Assembly (NCBI GenBank): GCA_964623885.1
Contig: CAZUVM010000096.1
Coordinates: forward strand, 1-51,205
Length of the DNA: 51,205 nt
Direction: 5' to 3'
Source of the DNA: CAZUVM01 sp964623885
GTDB taxonomy: Bacteria > Verrucomicrobiota > Verrucomicrobiia > Limisphaerales > UBA8199
The notes beneath the pieces are model-generated. The model was not told the DNA's origin. It saw only the letters and a list, made by a program, of their open reading frames with translations, and did not search any database. The position numbers were made by a program, and so were the translations under genes. Below, in pieces: positions 47,211 to 51,205 of this stretch. Position 1 is the first letter of the stretch. Each line of letters opens with the position of its first letter.

Positions 47211-48587
47211 ATGCCTCGATTGGTGGTTAACCCCGGCTCGCCAGGCGCTTGGGAGATCCAACTTCGGCCCGGCATAAATACACTCGGCCGCGGCGCGTCG
47301 AACGATTTTCAAATTCCGCACGGCTCGGTTTCCGGGTCACACTGTCAGGTTACCGTTAGTGACGGCTGCGTGCTCCTGCGCGACCTGGGTTCAACGAACG
47401 GCACCTTCGTTAATGGAGCTCGAGTGCAGGAAGCTGGGCTGGAACATGGGCAGGTGGTTCGTCTGGGCGATGTCGAAATGGTGTTTTACGACGAAGGTCA
47501 GTCGAATGCGCCTTCGGCTGCGGTTTCCGTTCAACAGAACAAAGGCAAATTGGTCCTTCCGACTTCAGGCGTCGGCGCCGGTCCAGCTCGCACGACAGCC
47601 AGGCTCCCATCTGCCGTGCCAGGCCCTGCAGTCATGCCCCGGACGGTAGGCGCGCAATACTGCCGGTTCCATCCCAAGATGCCGGCCAAGTTTGGCTGCG
47701 ACCCTTGCGAGCAATTCTTCTGCGAGGCCTGTGTGGCCACCCGCAACGTGAGTGGCGTGCCACACAAGTTCTGCCGCCAGTGCGGTGCCGAGTGTGTGCC
47801 GGTGCTGGCGCAATTTGCGCCGGAAATCGAGAAAGGATTCTGGGCGCGCATTCCCGGGGCGTTTCTTTACCCCTTGCGAGGCGTGGGTGTCATCATCGTG
47901 GTTGTAGGAATTGTGCTGGTCGCGTTGTTGAAGCTCGGCGAAGCTGCAATCGAATACCGCACTATCCGAATGATCATTTTCGGCGTCATAATGGAGATCT
48001 TTGTCGGGGGTTACCTCTTTACCTTTCTTCAAGCCATCATTCATTCCACGGAAGCCGGCGATCGCGAATTGCCTGACCTGCCAGGGATCTCGAACTTTCT
48101 TGATGATGTCATTGTGCCATTTGGGCGTTTGCTCACTCTGAGCCTGGTTTGCTTCGGGCCGGCAGTGGGGATCGGCATTTGGCTCGCCGTGACTCACCAA
48201 CCCGGCTTGCTCGCGGCGTTCATCGTCGCACTTGCGCTTGGGTATTTTTATTTTCCGATGGCTTTTCTTGCGGTGGCGACACTCGATTCACTGGGCGCGG
48301 CCAACCCGTTGCTAGTCGTGCCGTCCATCCTGCGCGCCCCAGGGGAGTATTTTGTAGCGTTGGGTGTGCTCGCCTCTGTCTTTGCCACGCAGTTCTTCGG
48401 CGCGCTCCTGCTCGGTTTCCTATTCCCGGAAGGCTGGATCATTCATGCGATGGGTGGGATGGTAGCCATGCTTGCGATGATGGCATTTCTAAGCTTCCTA
48501 TCGCTTTACCTGCTGATGGTGGCAGTACATCTGCTGGGATTGATTTTCGTGACCAAGAAGGAAAGACTAGGGTGGTTGGATAGGTGA
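47211..48587 (+). CDS. FHA-domain / B-box-like zinc finger membrane protein (paralogue 2)
   Basis: A 458-residue protein, 4 bp after the stop of paralogue 1 and aligned with it over its whole length: FHA (TLGRGASNDFQIPHGSVSGSHC, split here as GRGASNDF and SGSHC; DLGSTNGTFVNGARV), linker, finger (CRFHPKMPAKFGCDPCEQFFC, HKFCRQCG) and about six membrane helices (GVIIVVVGIVLVALL, LVCFGPAVGIGIWLAV, FFGALLLGFLF). The two probably arose by duplication and act together, perhaps as a heteromeric membrane complex. Function unknown. Confidence 0.85.
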   Translation: MPRLVVNPGSPGAWEIQLRPGINTLGRGASNDFQIPHGSVSGSHCQVTVSDGCVLLRDLGSTNGTFVNGARVQEAGLEHGQVVRLGDVEMVFYDEGQSNAPSAAVSVQQNKGKLVLPTSGVGAGPARTTARLPSAVPGPAVMPRTVGAQYCRFHPKMPAKFGCDPCEQFFCEACVATRNVSGVPHKFCRQCGAECVPVLAQFAPEIEKGFWARIPGAFLYPLRGVGVIIVVVGIVLVALLKLGEAAIEYRTIRMIIFGVIMEIFVGGYLFTFLQAIIHSTEAGDRELPDLPGISNFLDDVIVPFGRLLTLSLVCFGPAVGIGIWLAVTHQPGLLAAFIVALALGYFYFPMAFLAVATLDSLGAANPLLVVPSILRAPGEYFVALGVLASVFATQFFGALLLGFLFPEGWIIHAMGGMVAMLAMMAFLSFLSLYLLMVAVHLLGLIFVTKKERLGWLDR

Positions 48588-48662
48588 ACTAATTAGAACC
48601 ACGAAATACACGAAAGGGATTTAGCCCGACTGAATTCAAAGCCGACCGTGTCCGCTCGTCAC

Positions 48663-48797
48663 GTAGCGCAGATTTGTAATCTGCGGTATCGCCGGATTTG
48701 CAATCGGCGGGCGTCCGTTGGTTGCGCGGCGCAGGGCTGCGTGGGAGCCTCAGCAGGTTGAAAACCTGCGATACTGCAGATTACAAATCTGCGCTAC
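48663..48797. repeat. Modular palindromic repeat, GTAGCGCAG family (copy 3)
   Basis: Ends (48663-48684 and 48776-48797) are exact reverse complements of 22 bp, beginning GTAGCGCAGATTTGTAATCT. The inner module GTATCGCCGGATTTGCAATCGG differs from the GCCTCCGAGCC modules of copies 1 and 2 but keeps the same frame (GTAGC-CAG...CTGC-GTATC). A separate AACCACGAAATACACGAAA fragment precedes it at about 48598. Confidence 0.75.
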
Positions 48798-48860
48798 ACC
48801 TTCGGCGTTTCGCCTTGGTATGAAATAATTCGGAACCTTCGGCCCTTTCGAACTTCGAAA

Positions 48861-49574
48861 TCAGGCCGGCGACTCACGCTGAACCCAGGACGTGGCGTGC
48901 TGGGTCAGTTCGGCGGAGTTTTTAAGGTTCAGTTTGCGCTTAATCTGCTCGCGATAGTACTCGATGGTCTTCACGCTCAAGTGCAGTTCCTGCGCAATCT
49001 CGCTGGTCTTCTTCCACTGGCCGATAAGCTGGAACACTTCCATTTCCCGGTCGCTCAGGCCTTTGAGCGGGGATTCGTGAATGTCGGATTTGCCACGAAT
49101 TTGCTGCTGCAACATTCGCGCGGCCAGCGCGTCGCTCACGTAGATGTTGCCGGTGAGCACTCGTTTAATGGCGGTGAGCACTTTTTCCAGCGCCTCCTGC
49201 TTCATTAAATATCCAAGAGCCCCGGCGCGGAAAGCGATCTCCGCATACACGGATTCATCATGGGCGCTGACGACCAGGACGGGCAGCTTGCTGAATTGGG
49301 CCTTGATGTTGCGCATCAATTCCAGGCCGCTGCTGTCCTTGAGTGAGATGTCCGCGATCACCAAATCGGGTTTCAGGCGTTCAATCGCGCTGAGAGCATG
49401 CGACGCATCCTCCTCCTCGCCGCAAACGACCATGTCACTCTGGCGGTTGATTAGTTGCGCGATCCCAAAGCGGACGACCGCGTGATCATCCACCAATAAG
49501 ATGCGCGTTCGATTGTCCTTTACCGGAGTTGATTTGGCCTGGGCCATGGTCTCAGTCAATTTCACGACGCCCAT
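48861..49574 (-). CDS. NarL/LuxR-family response regulator
   Basis: A 237-residue protein. Receiver domain (residues 22-140): ILLVDDHAVVRFGIAQLI with acidic pair, phospho-acceptor Asp in DLVIADISLKD, Ser and Lys (VVSAHDE; YLMKQEALEKV). LuxR-type HTH (residues 170-232): LSDREMEVFQLIGQWKKTSEIAQELHLSVKTIEYYREQIKRKL. DNA-binding activator or repressor driven by a histidine kinase that is not in this window. Start ATG 49574; a second ATG nine codons in is also possible. Confidence 0.92.
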   Translation of the reverse strand: MGVVKLTETMAQAKSTPVKDNRTRILLVDDHAVVRFGIAQLINRQSDMVVCGEEEDASHALSAIERLKPDLVIADISLKDSSGLELMRNIKAQFSKLPVLVVSAHDESVYAEIAFRAGALGYLMKQEALEKVLTAIKRVLTGNIYVSDALAARMLQQQIRGKSDIHESPLKGLSDREMEVFQLIGQWKKTSEIAQELHLSVKTIEYYREQIKRKLNLKNSAELTQHATSWVQRESPA

Positions 49575-49770
49575 CCGGGCACCAACGAACCCTCTACTCC
49601 CTGCGCAATAGCAGGTGGAGTCACGCGGATTTTGCTACAACCCCTTAGGGAGCGCAACAGAATTACTTTTCACGATCGATAGGCGTTCTGCGCCAAAAAG
49701 ATTGTTACCCAGGAAGGGGTGACCGATTCCGTTGAATAGGTCGTTGTGCCAAAAGTCGGTGTTACCCGAC

Positions 49771-50940
49771 ATGCACAACGATATGAGCAAAAAAACGAAG
49801 GACGAAGTCTTAGCCCGGTTGCGGCGGCGTTACGCTACGGCCGGTAAGGAGCACAAGGTCAAACTCCTTAATCAAGCCGTCGAACTGCTGGGCTATCATC
49901 GCAAGGCCGCCATCCGTGCTCTGCGTCCGCCCCAGCCCCAGAAAGTCATTTCGGAGCTCAGGCTGGTGCTGGGTCGGCCCAAGACGTATCACCCAGAGAC
50001 GCTGTTGCCGATCTTGAAACCGATTTGGTTTAGCGCCTTCCAGCCCTGTGGCAGCCGATTGCATGCGCTGCTGCCGGAATGGTTGCCGGCCTATGAACTG
50101 GACCATCGTCGGATTGATCCGGACCTGCGGCGGTGCCTGCTCCAGGCGAGCGCGCGCACGCTGGACCGACTGATTGCGCCCTTGCGGGTGGGTTTGGCCC
50201 GGCGTGGCGGCACTCGACCTGGAAGTCTGTTGCGCCAGAGTATTCCCATCCGAGGCACCTGGAGCGAGCAAGGACCCGGCTGGCTGGAGATGGACACGGT
50301 GGCTCTATGTGGCGGTGCCCTGGACGATAAGCATTTGTGGATGCTCGATGGAGTGGACATTCGCACCGACTGGACCGAACTGCGCGCCTTGGAAAATCGC
50401 GGCCAAGCCTGCACCCTCAAGCAGATCGCTCACCTGGAAGCCAACCTGCCTTTTTCACTGCTGGGCTTGGACAGCGACAACGGCGGGGAGTTTATCAATC
50501 ATCATCTGGTCGCCTATCTAGGGCAGCGGCCCACGCCGGTGCTCTTTACCCGCGGGCGGCCTTACAAAAAGAACGACAATGCGCGCGTCGAACAACGCAA
50601 TTGGACGCATGTGCGGCAACATTTTGGCTATGAGCGCTATGACAACCCCGCTGTCGCTGCGTTGATAAACCGGCTCTGTGTCGGCGCGCTGGGACAGTTG
50701 CTCAACCACTTCCTTCCCACCCATCTGCTCAAGGAGAAGCGCCGCAAAGCCAACCGGACCGTGCGGGTGTATGGAGCGCCCTTAACGCCCTACGCTCGGG
50801 TGCTGGCCGCTGGGGAGGTCACTGCGGCCAAGAAAGCCGAATTGCAAAAACTCCATGCGCAGCTCAATCCCTTTGCTCTGGCCCGAGAAGTAGAGCGACA
50901 GAAGAAAACGATCAATGCCCATCGGTTGTTGACAACTTAA
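49771..50940 (+). CDS. Integrase-core (DDE) transposase
   Basis: A 389-residue protein from ATG 49771; earlier TTG codons lie inside the end repeats. N-terminal helix-turn-helix (residues 8-50): LARLRRRYATAGKEHKVKLL, GYHRKAAIRALR. Catalytic domain: first Asp in GWLEMDTVALCGG, second Asp in LGLDSDNGGEFINHHL, Glu in KKNDNARVEQRNW. C-terminal basic tail. The frame is intact, so the element may be active. IS family placement (ISNCY or IS481-like) is uncertain. Confidence 0.85.
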   Translation: MHNDMSKKTKDEVLARLRRRYATAGKEHKVKLLNQAVELLGYHRKAAIRALRPPQPQKVISELRLVLGRPKTYHPETLLPILKPIWFSAFQPCGSRLHALLPEWLPAYELDHRRIDPDLRRCLLQASARTLDRLIAPLRVGLARRGGTRPGSLLRQSIPIRGTWSEQGPGWLEMDTVALCGGALDDKHLWMLDGVDIRTDWTELRALENRGQACTLKQIAHLEANLPFSLLGLDSDNGGEFINHHLVAYLGQRPTPVLFTRGRPYKKNDNARVEQRNWTHVRQHFGYERYDNPAVAALINRLCVGALGQLLNHFLPTHLLKEKRRKANRTVRVYGAPLTPYARVLAAGEVTAAKKAELQKLHAQLNPFALAREVERQKKTINAHRLLTT

Positions 50941-50967
50941 GCTAAACAGTCCCCCCGCACCCCCCCC

Positions 50968-50993
50968 AAAAAAAAGCGCTTCGGACGAGCGCT
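50968..50993 (-). terminator. Intrinsic terminator pointing left
   Basis: On the minus strand: AGCGCTCGTCCGAAGCGCT hairpin (6-bp AGCGCT stem) followed at once by TTTTTTTT (50968-50975 as A on the plus strand). Would stop transcription entering the IS from the right, shielding the transposase from antisense reading. On the plus strand the tract after the stem is not T-rich. Confidence 0.65.
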
Positions 50994-51103
50994 GCCTGGG
51001 CCACCCCCAAATGGGACCCAGGCGCTACGACATGAGCCGCGAACTGGAGTTCGTCAGACCGGCTCATGTCGGCGCTACCCCATTTGGGGATGGCCCAGGC
51101 AGC
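50991..51103. repeat. Large nested hairpin in the IS right end
   Basis: Outer arms 50991-51015 and 51079-51103 are 25 nt each, reverse complements with one mismatch (GCTGCCTGGGCC...AAATGGG). An inner 12-bp pair, CGACATGAGCCG, lies at 51028-51040 and about 51060-51071. No gene. Probably part of the IS untranslated tail or a separate palindromic element nested in it. Confidence 0.7.
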
Positions 51104-51205
51104 TCCAGGTTAAATCCAACCTTGATCCTGCCGTCGAAGATGGGTAACAGGACTTTTGGCGCAACGAGATCACTCTCGTCCCGAGTACGGGTAACAGTTA
51201 CTTTT

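Larger units (their letters stand above)
49690..51196 (+). mobile_element. DDE insertion sequence (ISNCY/IS481-like)
   Basis: Boundaries are estimated from repeated end motifs: GCGCCAAAA...TTGTTACCC (49690-49710), GTGCCAAAAGTC..GTTACCC (49746-49767), and on the right, in opposite orientation, 51142-51161 and a last GGGTAACA at 51189-51196. The inverted relationship and the single transposase between define an IS about 1.5 kb long. The outer edge could extend past the window. TTACTTTT occurs both at 49666 and at 51198-51205 and may be a target-site trace; not proven. Confidence 0.7.

Overview
The window looks like a chromosomal segment from a soil or freshwater bacterium of the phylum Verrucomicrobiota (Pedosphaera/Limisphaerales-like). 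This is inferred from a Planctomycetes/Verrucomicrobia-type conserved hypothetical (41396-41827) with its upstream microprotein, a DUF4912 gene beside a GH57 glucan-branching enzyme, zinc-ribbon/FHA membrane proteins, stand-alone MshEN domains, and many modular palindromic interspersed repeats. No rRNA or tRNA gene and no CRISPR array was seen.

Left end (1-10100): the accessory region. A TetR regulator with its own repeated operator is followed by a 3' fragment of an IS91-family transposase. From about 1716 to 9297 the DNA has the layout of an integron gene-cassette array: short genes all on the + strand, each followed by an imperfect palindrome with flanking R''/R' core boxes (R' = GTTAGCC, GTTAGAC, GTTCGCC, GTTCGGC, GTTAAGC). 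The left arms of the best sites carry two extra unpaired bases, the second always A, spaced by 6 bp. That is the attC (59-base element) design. No integron integrase is present in the window, so this is a cluster of attC sites without a visible integrase. Cargo: a lone MshEN domain, a zinc-ribbon DUF4375 protein, three small membrane proteins, an Ntn-type amidase, an M28 peptidase translationally coupled to two tiny genes, an MBOAT-like wax-synthase-type protein, and, just past the last recognisable attC, a ribbon-helix-helix/PemK-like toxin-antitoxin pair.

Middle (10200-30500): mixed metabolic and envelope genes separated by repeats. These are a zinc-ribbon membrane protein, GNAT, a secreted hypothetical, a ferritin-like protein, DUF4912 + GH57 branching enzyme (glycogen metabolism), a XerC/D recombinase, an NCS1 permease, transaldolase, a succinate-semialdehyde-type dehydrogenase, a methyltransferase-esterase pair, a LysM protein, and the prmC-murA operon. 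Two repeats stand out: one lies in frame inside the GH57 gene, and a ~200-bp nested palindrome (21195-21396) sits inside another copy of that same repeat.

Right part (30500-49600): ordinary chromosomal genes. These are an M3 peptidase, a TIM-barrel isomerase/glycosidase pair, a transglutaminase-like protein, an inositol-phosphatase-family protein, RdgB, LeuS, an M16 peptidase, an aldo/keto reductase, two tandem FHA/B-box-like membrane proteins and an orphan NarL/LuxR response regulator. The window ends with a DDE insertion sequence (about 49690-51196). It carries repeated GCCAAAA...GTTACCC end motifs, a leftward intrinsic terminator and a very long hairpin.
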